Source: 66-474 sp044464225
Lineage (GTDB): Bacteria > Pseudomonadota > Gammaproteobacteria > Xanthomonadales > Rhodanobacteraceae
Length of the DNA stretch: 57,196 bases
Assembly: GCA_044464225.1 (NCBI GenBank)
Contig: JBIQLN010000021.1
Location: forward strand, 1 to 57,196
Direction of reading: 5' to 3'
The position numbers and the translations under genes are program-made. Of the stretch, positions 43,214 to 51,890 are shown piece after piece. The notes beneath the pieces were generated by a model, which did not search any database, was not told where the DNA came from, and saw only the letters and a list, made by a program, of their open reading frames with translations. Each line of letters begins with the position of its first letter. Positions within the stretch are counted from its first letter, which is position 1.

Positions 43214-43636
43214 TCAGCGCACGCGCGCGATGCACTTCAACTCGATCGCGATCGGCGTCGGCAGTGCGGTAATGCCCAGCGTGGTGCGGCAGGGTGCGGA
43301 CGCGGGATCGGGGAAGTATTCCGCCCAGACCGCATTGTAGGCCTCGAAATCCAGCGCCATGTCGGTGAGGAACACCGTCACGTCGAGGAGGTCTTCCCAG
43401 CGCGCGCCGGAAGCTTCCAGCACCGCGCGCACGTTGGCGAAGACCTGCCGTGTCTGGGCGGTGATGTCGTGGGCGACGAGGGTGCCGCGCGGGTTGCGGA
43501 CGTTTCCCGGAATCTTGTCGCTGCCCGGCACGCGCGGACCGATCCCCGACAGGAACAGCAGGTCGCCGACGCGCCGCGCGTGCGGGTAGGCGCCGACGGG
43601 GGCGGGCGCAGCGTCGGTGGAGGTGCTCCCGTTCAT
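43214..43636 (-). CDS. RidA-family protein, 2-aminomuconate deaminase-like
   Basis: This 140-residue Rid/YjgF/UK114 protein has the opening PVGAYPHARRVGDLLFLSG, DITAQTRQVFANVRAVLEA, VTVFLTDM, the substrate-binding Arg in CRTTLGITALP, and the final IAIELKCIA strand. The AQTRQVFANVRAVLEA segment and the N-terminal extension are like the 2-aminomuconate deaminases (AmnD/NbaF) rather than enamine-deaminase RidA. A semialdehyde dehydrogenase of the matching pathway lies in the same gene run. ATG 43636 overlaps the stop of the upstream gene (ATGA). The specific substrate is inference. Confidence 0.78.
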   Translation of the reverse strand: MNGSTSTDAAPAPVGAYPHARRVGDLLFLSGIGPRVPGSDKIPGNVRNPRGTLVAHDITAQTRQVFANVRAVLEASGARWEDLLDVTVFLTDMALDFEAYNAVWAEYFPDPASAPCRTTLGITALPTPIAIELKCIARVR

Positions 43637-45075
43637 GGCTTCGAGCAAAGCCCCGATCCGGAAAGGACCGGTGCGACCGCCACGTTGCAGGCGTCCGCGC
43701 TCGACCGGCTTTGTGAATCGTTGGTCAGCGACTGCCCGGGCGTTTTCACGTAGATGGTCTGGCTGCCGATACGCTGGCCGCGCTCGTCGGTGATCGTGAG
43801 CCGGTAGCGCTGGTCGGGCCGCAGGTAAAGCTGCCCGGTCGGAATGCTGTAGTCGCCCTCGGTGATCTTGATGTCGTTGATGGTCGTCAACGGCACCGGG
43901 TCGAGCACCATTCGGTCAGCCGGAATCGCATCGTTGCCCTCGTCGACGTAACGCGCGGCGACCATGCACGGCCAGTGCCTGTGACAGAGATTGCCGCTGA
44001 TCGTGAACGGCACGCGCGCACCCCACAGTTCCAGCCAGGTAGGACGATCGTAGACGAAATGCTCCGGCGGGAAGATCACGCTGGCGTCGTAGCCCGGGCG
44101 CAACGACCAGGGTTTGGCGTGCTTGTCGATGAACACCATCGGTTGCGTCGGATGCAGGCTGCCGACGATCGGGCCGTAATCCGGATGGTCCATGCCGCTG
44201 TCCTGATGCGGAATCAGGATGGTCTGCTCGACCGACAGCGGCGTGATGCCGGAGTCCTTCATGAAGTGCTCGGCCATCGATTCGGCGCCGAGGAACTGGC
44301 CGGTTTTCTGGATATGCGCGTAGCCTGCGTTGACGACGATCTTCGCGCCCGGATCGGCCTTCAATATCTTCCACAGGTTCTCCGCCTGCTGCGCTTCTCG
44401 CGCATTGCCGGTGTGGTCGGGGTCGGCTTCGTAGGCAACCACCTTGTAGCCCAGCTTCAGCGCGGTGCGCACCATTTCCGCGTAGACCGGCTCGCGGGTG
44501 TAGAAGCCGCTGGCTGCGATCGGGTAGCCGCGCTTGTTCAGTGCATCGACGTCGGAGTGATACAGCGTTTCCACCGCGAACACGTTGAACCCCTGCTCGC
44601 GCAGCGGTTTCAGAAGACGCACCGTGAGCGTGCGCGTCAGCGCGATGTTGTGCGCCTCGTTGAGGAACACCACGCGATAGTTTTTTGCCAGCTGCGGGAT
44701 GAAGTCCAGCGCGGGCACCGCATGCCAGCCCGGTTGCGCAAGAGGCGACGGATTGTCGTCGGCGAGCGGCTTCTGCTGGATGGAAAAGCCCAATTCGGCA
44801 TCCTTGTAGTCGCCGATGAAACTTTGGTACCAGGACAGGTATTGGCCGAAGATTGCCCGGAACGCAGGCTTGCCGTCGGAGGCGTAGGCCCGGCGCATCA
44901 CCTGGTATTGCGCCAGCAGGTCCTTCTGGCCGTGGGCGCGTTTCATGATCGCGTCGGACTTGTCCATCGCTTCGATCTGCTGCTCGCGCCAGGTTGCCGG
45001 CACCTGCGCGACCGCGACCGTCACGGATCCGGCCATCAGCAACATGACGAGGCAAGGGGTGCGCAGGCATTTCAT
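43633..45075 (-). CDS. Secreted ChaN/erythromycin-esterase-like protein
   Basis: This 480-residue exported protein of unknown function has a signal peptide (about 1-23). The central part (about 125-300) has the strand/loop motifs VVFLNEAHN, VFAVETLYHSD, VVAYEADPDH and IVVNAGYAHIQK. They resemble the EreA/ChaN/TIKI superfamily, where Glu and His residues bind metal or haem. The C-terminal 150 residues (TISGNLCHRHWPCMVA, LRPDQRYRLTITDERG) form a beta-rich part and have a Cys-rich end. No clear assignment exists. It overlaps the ridA-like start and follows the carbonic anhydrase gene by 79 bp. Confidence 0.6.
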   Translation of the reverse strand: MKCLRTPCLVMLLMAGSVTVAVAQVPATWREQQIEAMDKSDAIMKRAHGQKDLLAQYQVMRRAYASDGKPAFRAIFGQYLSWYQSFIGDYKDAELGFSIQQKPLADDNPSPLAQPGWHAVPALDFIPQLAKNYRVVFLNEAHNIALTRTLTVRLLKPLREQGFNVFAVETLYHSDVDALNKRGYPIAASGFYTREPVYAEMVRTALKLGYKVVAYEADPDHTGNAREAQQAENLWKILKADPGAKIVVNAGYAHIQKTGQFLGAESMAEHFMKDSGITPLSVEQTILIPHQDSGMDHPDYGPIVGSLHPTQPMVFIDKHAKPWSLRPGYDASVIFPPEHFVYDRPTWLELWGARVPFTISGNLCHRHWPCMVAARYVDEGNDAIPADRMVLDPVPLTTINDIKITEGDYSIPTGQLYLRPDQRYRLTITDERGQRIGSQTIYVKTPGQSLTNDSQSRSSADACNVAVAPVLSGSGLCSKP

Positions 45076-45154
45076 CGTTCGGGCAACCGATCGCGGGGAT
45101 GTCGATGACGTTACGTGGACAGCATCCTCGAAGCTTCGATGCGCATGAAAACAT

Positions 45155-45808
45155 TCATGCGGGCGTGGCGGTCAATCCCGCGAGTGCCTCGCCATAGGCC
45201 GATTCGAGTGCCTCGAATTGCCCGACTGCCATGCCGAGGTCGTGGATGCAGCCGTCGGACAAACCATAGCACCATCCGTGCACCGTCAGCGGCTGCCCGC
45301 GATCCCATGCGTCCCGCACGATCGTGGTGTGGCAGGCATTGGCGACCTGTTCGATCACATTGAGTTCGCACAGGCGATCGTGGCGCCGCGCGGGCGGCTC
45401 GGCGTCGATCAAGGCCTGGTGGCGTTCCAGCGTGTCGCCGATGTAGCGCAACCAGTTGTCGATCAGGCCCAGGCGCTCACCCTTCAGGGCGGCGGCCACG
45501 CCGCCACAGCCATAGTGCCCGGTGATCATGATGTGCTCCACCTTCAGCACGTCCACCGCGAACTGCATTACCGACAGGCAGTTCATGTCCGAATGCAGCA
45601 CCAGGTTGGAGATGTTCCTGTGCACGAACACCTCGCCGGGGTCGATGCCGAGGATCTGGTTGGCCGGCACGCGCGAATCGGAACAGCCGATCCACAGGAA
45701 TTTCGGCGTCTGCTGCATGGACAGTCGCGTGAAGAACGCGGGGTCCTGTGCGCGGATCGCCTCCGACCAGCGGCGGTTGTTTTCGAGCAGTTCGTGCGGT
45801 GATGGCAT
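45155..45808 (-). CDS. can: Beta-class carbonic anhydrase
   Basis: This 217-residue beta-carbonic anhydrase interconverts CO2 and bicarbonate in the cytoplasm. Zinc ligands are clear: Cys42 and Asp44 with Arg46 in CSDSR, and His98 and Cys101 in HYGCGG. The C-terminal VHGWCYGLSDGCIHDLG motif fits Can-type enzymes. A TAGGA ribosome binding site precedes ATG 45808. It lies 8 bp downstream of the aldehyde dehydrogenase stop, so it is probably co-transcribed; a decarboxylating catabolic pathway could explain the linkage (inference). Confidence 0.93.
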   Translation of the reverse strand: MPSPHELLENNRRWSEAIRAQDPAFFTRLSMQQTPKFLWIGCSDSRVPANQILGIDPGEVFVHRNISNLVLHSDMNCLSVMQFAVDVLKVEHIMITGHYGCGGVAAALKGERLGLIDNWLRYIGDTLERHQALIDAEPPARRHDRLCELNVIEQVANACHTTIVRDAWDRGQPLTVHGWCYGLSDGCIHDLGMAVGQFEALESAYGEALAGLTATPA

Positions 45809-45816
45809 GTGGGGTC

Positions 45817-47265
45817 CTATCTTGCTATGCAAACGTTTTTGGGTTCGGTGAAGAATCGCAGCGCGTCCACGCCGCCTTCGCGGCCCATCCCGGAATGCTT
45901 GACGCCGCCGAACGGCGTGCGCAGGTCGCGCAGCATCCAGCAGTTCACCCACACGATGCCGAAGTCGATGCGTTCGGCGACGCGGTGGGCACGAGCGAGG
46001 TCGCGCGTCCACAGCGATGCAGCGAGCCCGTAATCGGTGCCGTTGGCGATCGCGACGGCTTTGCCTTCATTGTCGAACGGGATCAGCGTCACCACCGGGC
46101 CGAAGATTTCCTCGCGATTGGTGGCGCAGTCCTGCGGCAAGCCTTCGATCACCGTCGGCGCCACGAACCAGCCATCGGCGCAGCGGGCCCCGGGTTTCAC
46201 GACATTGCCACCGGTGAGTATCTTCCCGCCTTCCTGCCTTGCGCGTTCGATGCAGGCCATCACCTTGTCGAAGTGCGGCTTCGACACCAGTGCGCCGAGG
46301 TTGCCGGTTTCGTCATTCGGGTCGCCGACACGCAGCGCCTTCACCTTTTCCAGATAGCGCCGCTTGAAATCATCGTAGATCGAACGCTCGATGAGCAGCC
46401 GCGACCCGCACAGGCAGATTTCGCCCTGGTTGGAAAAACCCGAACGCACGATGGTGTCGAGGTTCGCATCGGAAAGATCCGCATCGGCGAACACGATGGC
46501 GGGATTCTTGCCGCCCATCTCCAGCGACACCTTCTTGAACCGTTTGGCGGCAGCTTCGGCGATGGAGGCACCGGTGCGCGTCGAGCCCGTGAACGATACC
46601 GCCTTGATCTTCGGATGCTCGACGATGCCCTGCCCGACCTTGGGCCCGAGGCCGTGCACGATGTTCAGCACGCCCGGCGGCAAGCCGCATTCGATCGCGA
46701 GTTCGGACAGCCGGAACGCGGTGAACGGCGTGACTTCCGACGGCTTGGCCACCACCGCATTGCCGGCCGCGAGCGCCGGCGCGATCTTCCAGGTAAGGAG
46801 GTAAAGCGGCAGGTTCCACGGCGAAATGCAGCCGACCACACCGAGTGGCTGGCGCAGGGTGATGTTGACCGCGCGTGCATCGACGTGCGATTCGCCCGGC
46901 CATTGCGTGATCGCTTCGGCGAAGAAACGCAGATTCGCCACCGCGCGCGGAATGTCCACGCTGCGCGCGAGGGCGACGGGTTTGCCGCTGTCGCGCGATT
47001 CTTCGCGGGCCAATTCCTCCAGCCGTGTTTCGACCGCATCAGCGAGGCGATGCAGATGCCTTGCGCGTTCGCCCGCGGACAGCGCTGCCCACGCCGGCGC
47101 CGCGTGCTCCGCCGCCGTGACTGCGGTTTCCACGTCGCCCGCGTCGGAATCCGGGCATCGCGCATACACCTTGCCCGTCGCGGGCTCGAATACGTCGAGG
47201 TATGCACCGCCTGTCGGCGCACGCAATCCGCCATCGATCAGGTTGGCAAGCGTCAGGAACTCCAT
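45817..47265 (-). CDS. 2-hydroxymuconic / 2-aminomuconic semialdehyde dehydrogenase
   Basis: This 482-residue NAD-dependent aldehyde dehydrogenase has PWNLPLYLLTWKIAPALAAG, VSFTGSTRTG (cofactor), catalytic Glu249 in LEMGGKNP and catalytic Cys284 in NQGEICLCGSR. The GEICLC form with a second Cys two residues later is characteristic of the AmnC/XylG/ALDH8A1 group, which oxidises muconic semialdehydes in tryptophan (kynurenine) or catechol/aminophenol meta-cleavage. It lies in the same run as a 2-aminomuconate-deaminase-like gene, which supports the aminomuconate route. Upstream ring-cleavage genes are not in the window. Confidence 0.88.
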   Translation of the reverse strand: MEFLTLANLIDGGLRAPTGGAYLDVFEPATGKVYARCPDSDAGDVETAVTAAEHAAPAWAALSAGERARHLHRLADAVETRLEELAREESRDSGKPVALARSVDIPRAVANLRFFAEAITQWPGESHVDARAVNITLRQPLGVVGCISPWNLPLYLLTWKIAPALAAGNAVVAKPSEVTPFTAFRLSELAIECGLPPGVLNIVHGLGPKVGQGIVEHPKIKAVSFTGSTRTGASIAEAAAKRFKKVSLEMGGKNPAIVFADADLSDANLDTIVRSGFSNQGEICLCGSRLLIERSIYDDFKRRYLEKVKALRVGDPNDETGNLGALVSKPHFDKVMACIERARQEGGKILTGGNVVKPGARCADGWFVAPTVIEGLPQDCATNREEIFGPVVTLIPFDNEGKAVAIANGTDYGLAASLWTRDLARAHRVAERIDFGIVWVNCWMLRDLRTPFGGVKHSGMGREGGVDALRFFTEPKNVCIAR

Positions 47266-47346
47266 CGTGCAAGCTTAGCGCACCCCCGGGTCGGGCCCGG
47301 CCTGCGAGCCCTCGTGCCGCGCCTGTCCGACCCCCCGGACCGCAGA

Positions 47347-48096
47347 TCAGAGAGAGCGGGCAAATGCTGGTCCTTGCAGCGTCAGGCCTTGGCGCGTTGC
47401 GCACACCGCTGCGCGTGTGCACAACGAGGCTACCTTGACGACGGGATGGTCAGGCGTGCCGCGGAACACCAGTCGCGTCGCCATGGCATCGGGCGTGTCG
47501 AGGTCGGTGAAGATCCACCATGCGGTAATCGTGCCCTTCGCATCGCGTATCTGGAATTGCTTGATTTCGGGAATGCCGGTGGTCGACCGATGGGCCTCGG
47601 CGGCGACCGCATTCAACGCGGCGTCCACGCTCCCGAAACGGATGGGGGCCTGGTCGACCACATAGTCGGGGTGGGCCCAGCCCGATGGCCACAACGGATT
47701 GAAAGTGAGAGCGGAGAACGGCTGTGGGCTGAAATCCAGGGGAATCCGCACCACGCCGCCCACGCGATGTCCGTCCTTGTTGCCCGGTGCGAACCTCCAT
47801 TGCCGCACGGCCGCGAGTGCAGCATCGTCGATTTCCCGGTGGCCGCTGGAGCGTTCGACACGCACGGCCAGGATGGCGCCGGTGTCCGCGATGATGGCGT
47901 CCAGCACAGTGGTGCCGCCCAGTGCATAGACGACGTCGAAGCCGGGATAGATGGGCTGCACGCGACTGGAGAGGTCGAGCGCGGGCGCGCGATCGCCCGG
48001 TGGCCGGGGCGGTACGGGTCGGGGCGATGGCGCAGCGCAGGCGGCGAACAGGGTCGCCGCCATGGCCACTGCGAGAGGGCGCGAAACGGCATGCAT
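47347..48096 (-). CDS. TonB C-terminal-domain lipoprotein (energy transducer TonB-like)
   Basis: This 249-residue protein has a signal sequence ending in FAAC (probable lipidation at residue 17), a short Pro-rich linker, and a TonB-like C-terminal fold in the middle (about 35-120; VLDAIIADTGAILAVRVERS, AALAAVRQWRFAPG). A further domain of about 120 residues follows, with no recognised family. Unlike true TonB it has no inner-membrane anchor, so coupling to ExbBD is doubtful. GGGAG lies before ATG 48096; an upstream ATG at 48126 is less likely. Confidence 0.72.
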   Translation of the reverse strand: MHAVSRPLAVAMAATLFAACAAPSPRPVPPRPPGDRAPALDLSSRVQPIYPGFDVVYALGGTTVLDAIIADTGAILAVRVERSSGHREIDDAALAAVRQWRFAPGNKDGHRVGGVVRIPLDFSPQPFSALTFNPLWPSGWAHPDYVVDQAPIRFGSVDAALNAVAAEAHRSTTGIPEIKQFQIRDAKGTITAWWIFTDLDTPDAMATRLVFRGTPDHPVVKVASLCTRAAVCATRQGLTLQGPAFARSL

Positions 48097-48129
48097 GGCC
48101 GATCTCCCGTGCTGAATTGCCGGCAATGA

Positions 48130-48918
48130 TCACAGCGAACGCGTGCGGCCGCCATCCACCGGCACGTTGATGCCGCTGATGTAGCTGGCAGCCGGCGAGG
48201 CCAGGAACGCCACCGCGGCCGCGATTTCGGACGGATCGGCGAAACGCCGCATCGGCACTTCCGATTCCATTTGGCGCTGCATGGCTTCGACATCCACGCC
48301 CGCCTTTTGCGCGCGCGTGTGGACAAGCTGTTCGATGCGCGGCGTCCTGGTCGAGCCGGGCAAGACGTTGTTGACGGTAATGCCGAATGGCGCGAGTTCG
48401 GTCGCGAGCGTTTTCGACCAGCTCGCCACCGCCCAGCGCGTCGTGTTGGACACGCCGAGTCCGGCGATGGGCTCTTTCACCGACGTCGAGATGACGTTGA
48501 CGATGCGGCCGTACTTCGCCGCCTGCATGCCGGGGATCACCAGTTCCGCCAGCGTGTGGTTGGCGATCAGGTGTTTGCGATACGCATCGAGGAACGCGTC
48601 CACTTTCGCGCCATGGGCGGGGCCGGGTGGCGGTCCGCCGGAGTTGTTGACGAGGATATGGATCGGTTGCGCAGCGACCAGCTTTTCGACGGCCGCGCGC
48701 AGACCGTCCGTGTCGCCGGAATCGGCCACCACGAAGTCGTGCGTTTGCGCGGCATGGCGGCGCGGCAGTTCGCCCGTGAGTTGTTTCAGCACCTCCATCC
48801 GGCGGGCGAGGGCGGTGACGTTCGCGCCCAGTTTTGCCAGTTCGATGGCGCACGCACGGCCGATGCCCTGCGATGCACCGCACACCAGCGCGTGGCGGCC
48901 GGTCAGATCAAGGTCCAT
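48130..48918 (-). CDS. SDR-family oxidoreductase with altered catalytic tetrad
   Basis: This 262-residue short-chain dehydrogenase/reductase has a TGxxxGxG-type cofactor loop (VCGASQGIGRA), LVNNSGG, NVISTS with the catalytic-type Ser region, and a C-terminal FLASPAASYISGINVPVDGG. Where YxxxK is expected the sequence reads SNTTR, so both the catalytic Tyr and Lys are replaced (Ser and Arg). Some FabG-like SDRs share this variant, so it may have a different mechanism or a non-enzymatic role. It is first in a probable operon with the TonB-like and dehydrogenase genes; the upstream terminator isolates it from the MalM-like gene. Confidence 0.85.
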   Translation of the reverse strand: MDLDLTGRHALVCGASQGIGRACAIELAKLGANVTALARRMEVLKQLTGELPRRHAAQTHDFVVADSGDTDGLRAAVEKLVAAQPIHILVNNSGGPPPGPAHGAKVDAFLDAYRKHLIANHTLAELVIPGMQAAKYGRIVNVISTSVKEPIAGLGVSNTTRWAVASWSKTLATELAPFGITVNNVLPGSTRTPRIEQLVHTRAQKAGVDVEAMQRQMESEVPMRRFADPSEIAAAVAFLASPAASYISGINVPVDGGRTRSL

Positions 48919-48931
48919 GTGCCCTCCTGGG

Positions 48932-48958
48932 AAAAGCGCGCCCGATGCGGGGGCGCGC
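48932..48958 (-). terminator. Intrinsic terminator after the MalM-like gene
   Basis: An 8-bp GC stem (48936-48943 with 48951-48958) has a 7-base loop and is followed on the minus strand by TTTT. It sits between the MalM-like stop and the SDR start, so it probably separates the two units. Confidence 0.7.
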
Positions 48959-49061
48959 CGGTACGAAGTGCCCGCCCTTCCCCGTGCGCAAGATCGGCGC
49001 CGTGTTGAAACGGGATTCCTGTCGCGGCCAAGCGCCGCTTCGCCGGATGTGCCGGATTCAC

Positions 49062-49859
49062 TCAGCGATTGTGCAGTGCGTTGCGCAACTCAGGCAACAA
49101 CCCCGCGCCCACCGAGGGTTTGCCACACAGGCCATTGTCGACCGCGCTTTCATAGGCGGGCGTCATCCTGCCGAGGTACAGCGTGCCTTCCGGACCGTGC
49201 GGCACGTCGAAGCTGCCGCTGGTGACGGGGGCCGCCGGCTTGATGCTGGCGAATGCCGAGCCGGACGGCACATTGATGTTGCTGAAGCTGGTCGGCGACT
49301 GCGCCCAATAGGTGGTCGACGTGAGTTGCTTCTGCGAGGTGGTCACGACCAGGTATTGCGCGTTGGGGTTGTCGACCTTCACCGCGCCGAATCCGCCCGA
49401 CATGCTCGGCCGCCAGTTGATGTACACGCATAGCGAAACGTCGGTGCTGGAAAGCGGCTGGTAGTTGGCGTTCAACAGCGTCACCGTGGGTGCCAGCAGG
49501 AAGCTGTTGCCGAGGTGCCGCGCGCTCGGCTGGGTCTGGAACACCACCCGATACGGCTTCTTGTACTTGGGCAAGACGAAGGTGAGGAAATGCGTGCGGT
49601 CGCCCTCGATGTCGGCGACGGGGCTGAACTTGTCGAGCATGAATTCGCGCGGTTCGTCGGGCAGCGTCTCATGGAAGGGCAGGTCGGCCCAGTCATGGCA
49701 GCATGGCGTCGCGTCCTTGAGCTCCTGGATGGCCGCTTCACGCGAACGCGGCGGGGTGTTGTCGATGGCTCCGAGCAGCGGCAGCCTGACCACGTGGCTG
49801 CACGCAGTCAGCAGGAAGACAAGGCCCATGAAGGCGGCAAGGCGGAGAAAACGGGTCAC
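49062..49859 (-). CDS. MalM-like periplasmic lipoprotein
   Basis: This 265-residue protein has an N-terminal signal and lipobox LLTAC (Cys20 from the GTG start) and a body resembling the MalM family (maltose-operon periplasmic protein). The similarity lies in a PTVTLLNANYQPL strand and the AQYLVVTTSQKQLTSTTYW segment. MalM binds maltodextrins in enterobacteria, but no maltose genes are here, so the ligand is open. GTG 49859 gives a good signal n-region; ATG 49829 is an alternative. The frame is open well upstream, but that part lacks signal or domain features. Confidence 0.65.
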   Translation of the reverse strand: MTRFLRLAAFMGLVFLLTACSHVVRLPLLGAIDNTPPRSREAAIQELKDATPCCHDWADLPFHETLPDEPREFMLDKFSPVADIEGDRTHFLTFVLPKYKKPYRVVFQTQPSARHLGNSFLLAPTVTLLNANYQPLSSTDVSLCVYINWRPSMSGGFGAVKVDNPNAQYLVVTTSQKQLTSTTYWAQSPTSFSNINVPSGSAFASIKPAAPVTSGSFDVPHGPEGTLYLGRMTPAYESAVDNGLCGKPSVGAGLLPELRNALHNR

Positions 49860-50055
49860 GGCGGTGGTTTTGAAACGGGGTACGGAAGCGCCGCGGGACG
49901 CACGTCCCGGCAGCGCCGAGGGTGAATGTTCAGGCAGTGTACAGCCTGCGACGCGACGAAAAACGGGTCGAAAGTCGTGCTTTCCGGAATTGGGGCGCCC
50001 GATCCTCGCCTCAAGGGTTCGACCGACGCGGAGGCGCACGGTTTCCCGCCGCCTG

Positions 50056-51456
50056 TCAGAACTCCGCGTGGCCCGGCGTGCGTGGATACGGAATCGCGTC
50101 GCGAATATTCGAGAGCCCGCACACGTACACCAGCAGCCGCTCGAAGCCCAGCCCGAAACCGGCGTGCGGCACCGTGCCGTAACGGCGCAAGTCCCTGTAC
50201 CACTGGTAGTGCGCCGGATCGAGGCCGAACTGCGCCATGCGACGATCGAGGTAGTCCAGGCGTTCCTCGCGCTGCGCGCCGCCGATGATTTCGCCGATGC
50301 CGGGTGCCAGCACGTCCATGGCGGCGACGGTTTTGCCGTCGTCGTTCAGGCGCATGTAGAACGCCTTGATATTCTCCGGATAGTTCATCACCACCACCGG
50401 CCGCCCTACGTGGGTCTCGGCCAGCCAGCGTTCGTGCTCGGTTTGCAGATCCACGCCCCATTCGACCGGAAACTCGAATTTCTGCCCGGACTTCTGCAGC
50501 GCCGCGATTGCATCGGTGTAGTCGATACGTTCGAAAGGCGAAGCGATGAATTTCTCGAGGCGGGAAATGGCATCTTTCTGGACGCGCTCGGCGAAGAACG
50601 CCATGTCGTCGGGGCGTTCATCCAGAACCGCCTTGAAGATGGCCTTCAGGAACGCTTCCGCGCAGTCGGCATTGTCGTCGAGGTCGGCGAATGCGATTTC
50701 GGGTTCGCACATCCAGAATTCGGCCAGGTGCCGCGGCGTGTTGGAGTTCTCGGCGCGGAAGGTCGGACCGAAGGTGTAGACCTTAGACAGTGCGAGGCAA
50801 TACGCCTCGACGTTCAACTGGCCGGATACGGTCAGGAAGGCTTCGCGTGCAAAGAAGTCCTGTTTGAAGTCGACCGCGCCCTTGTCGTCACGCGGCAGGT
50901 TGGCGAAGTCCAGCGTGGACACGCGGAACATGTCGCCGGCGCCTTCGGCATCCGAGGTGGTGATGATGGGCGTGTTGACCCAGTAGAACCCCTCGTCCGT
51001 GAGGTGTCGGTGGATCGCGGTCATCATGGTGTGGCGCACCCGCGAAATCGCACCGAACAGGTTGGTGCGGGGCCTGAGGTGCGCCACTTCGCGCAGGAAT
51101 TCCGGCGAGTGCTGCTTGGGCTGGATGGGATAGGTTTCGGGATCGTCGACGAAGCCGAGCACTTCGATGGCATCGGCCTGCAGTTCGAAAGCCTGGCCCT
51201 TGCCCTGGGACGGTACCAGCTTGCCGCGTGCCGCCACCGCGCAACCGGCGGAGAGCTTCTGCACGTCACTGGAATAATTCGGCAACGTTGCGGGTGCGAC
51301 CACCTGCAACGGTGCGAAGCACGAGCCGTCGCTCAGGTTCACGAATGACAGGCCCGCCTTGGAATCACGGCGGGTGCGCACCCAGCCGCGCACTTCGACG
51401 ATCTCGTCCGTCGGTGTGCCGCCAGCGAGTGCCTGTTTGACGCTCAAGGTCGCCAT
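50056..51456 (-). CDS. asnS: Asparagine-tRNA ligase
   Basis: This 466-residue class IIb aminoacyl-tRNA synthetase charges tRNA-Asn. It has an N-terminal OB-fold anticodon-binding domain (about 15-110; VEVRGWVRTRRDSK, FVNLSDGSC), motif 2 with FRAENSNTPRHLAEFWMCEPE (over two segments), and motif 3 GFGLGFERLLVYVCGL. The Asn-specific features and length exclude AspRS. ATG 51456 is chosen with a GGAG upstream; the open frame before it has no family similarity. It is divergent from the iscA-type gene. Confidence 0.96.
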   Translation of the reverse strand: MATLSVKQALAGGTPTDEIVEVRGWVRTRRDSKAGLSFVNLSDGSCFAPLQVVAPATLPNYSSDVQKLSAGCAVAARGKLVPSQGKGQAFELQADAIEVLGFVDDPETYPIQPKQHSPEFLREVAHLRPRTNLFGAISRVRHTMMTAIHRHLTDEGFYWVNTPIITTSDAEGAGDMFRVSTLDFANLPRDDKGAVDFKQDFFAREAFLTVSGQLNVEAYCLALSKVYTFGPTFRAENSNTPRHLAEFWMCEPEIAFADLDDNADCAEAFLKAIFKAVLDERPDDMAFFAERVQKDAISRLEKFIASPFERIDYTDAIAALQKSGQKFEFPVEWGVDLQTEHERWLAETHVGRPVVVMNYPENIKAFYMRLNDDGKTVAAMDVLAPGIGEIIGGAQREERLDYLDRRMAQFGLDPAHYQWYRDLRRYGTVPHAGFGLGFERLLVYVCGLSNIRDAIPYPRTPGHAEF

Positions 51457-51505
51457 CGCTTGAAACTCCGTCCTGCAGGTGCCATTACGGGAACAGTGAA
51501 CGCGC

Positions 51506-51511
51506 GATAAT
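51506..51511 (+). promoter_or_regulatory. Candidate -10 element for the iscA-type gene
   Basis: GATAAT lies 31 bp before ATG 51543 in the gap between divergent asnS and the iscA-type gene. No strong -35 was found, so this is weak. Confidence 0.3.
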
Positions 51512-51542
51512 AACGCAGCACGCGCCATAAACCGGGACCGCC

Positions 51543-51890
51543 ATGGCCATTGAACTCACCCCCTCCGCCGCCGCGCGCATGCGCGATTTCCTCGACAAGC
51601 ATCCGTCCGCGCCGGGCGTGCGCTTCGGCATCAAGCGCACCGGCTGTTCGGGTTTCGGCTACACCGTCGATCTTGCCGGCGAGGTGACGGGCGCGGACAA
51701 GGTCTTCGAGGTGGACGGCATCAATCTGGTGGTGGATGCCAAGGCGCTGCCCTTCGTGGATGGCACGCGCATCGACTACGCGCGAGAGGGCCTGAACGCC
51801 GCGTTCGTGTTTCACAACCCCAACGCGACCGGCGCATGCGGGTGCGGGGAAAGCTTTACCGTGGACAAGCAGGGGATGGGGGTCGTATAG
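51543..51890 (+). CDS. iscA: A-type iron-sulfur assembly protein (IscA/HesB family)
   Basis: This 115-residue A-type carrier holds or delivers [2Fe-2S]/[4Fe-4S] clusters or iron. The three conserved cysteines are present: Cys35 in GCSGFGY, and Cys99 and Cys101 in ACGCGESF. The HNPNATGACGCGESF ending is closest to IscA, but SufA or ErpA cannot be excluded. No other isc or suf genes are adjacent, so it is a stand-alone carrier gene here. Confidence 0.85.
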   Translation: MAIELTPSAAARMRDFLDKHPSAPGVRFGIKRTGCSGFGYTVDLAGEVTGADKVFEVDGINLVVDAKALPFVDGTRIDYAREGLNAAFVFHNPNATGACGCGESFTVDKQGMGVV

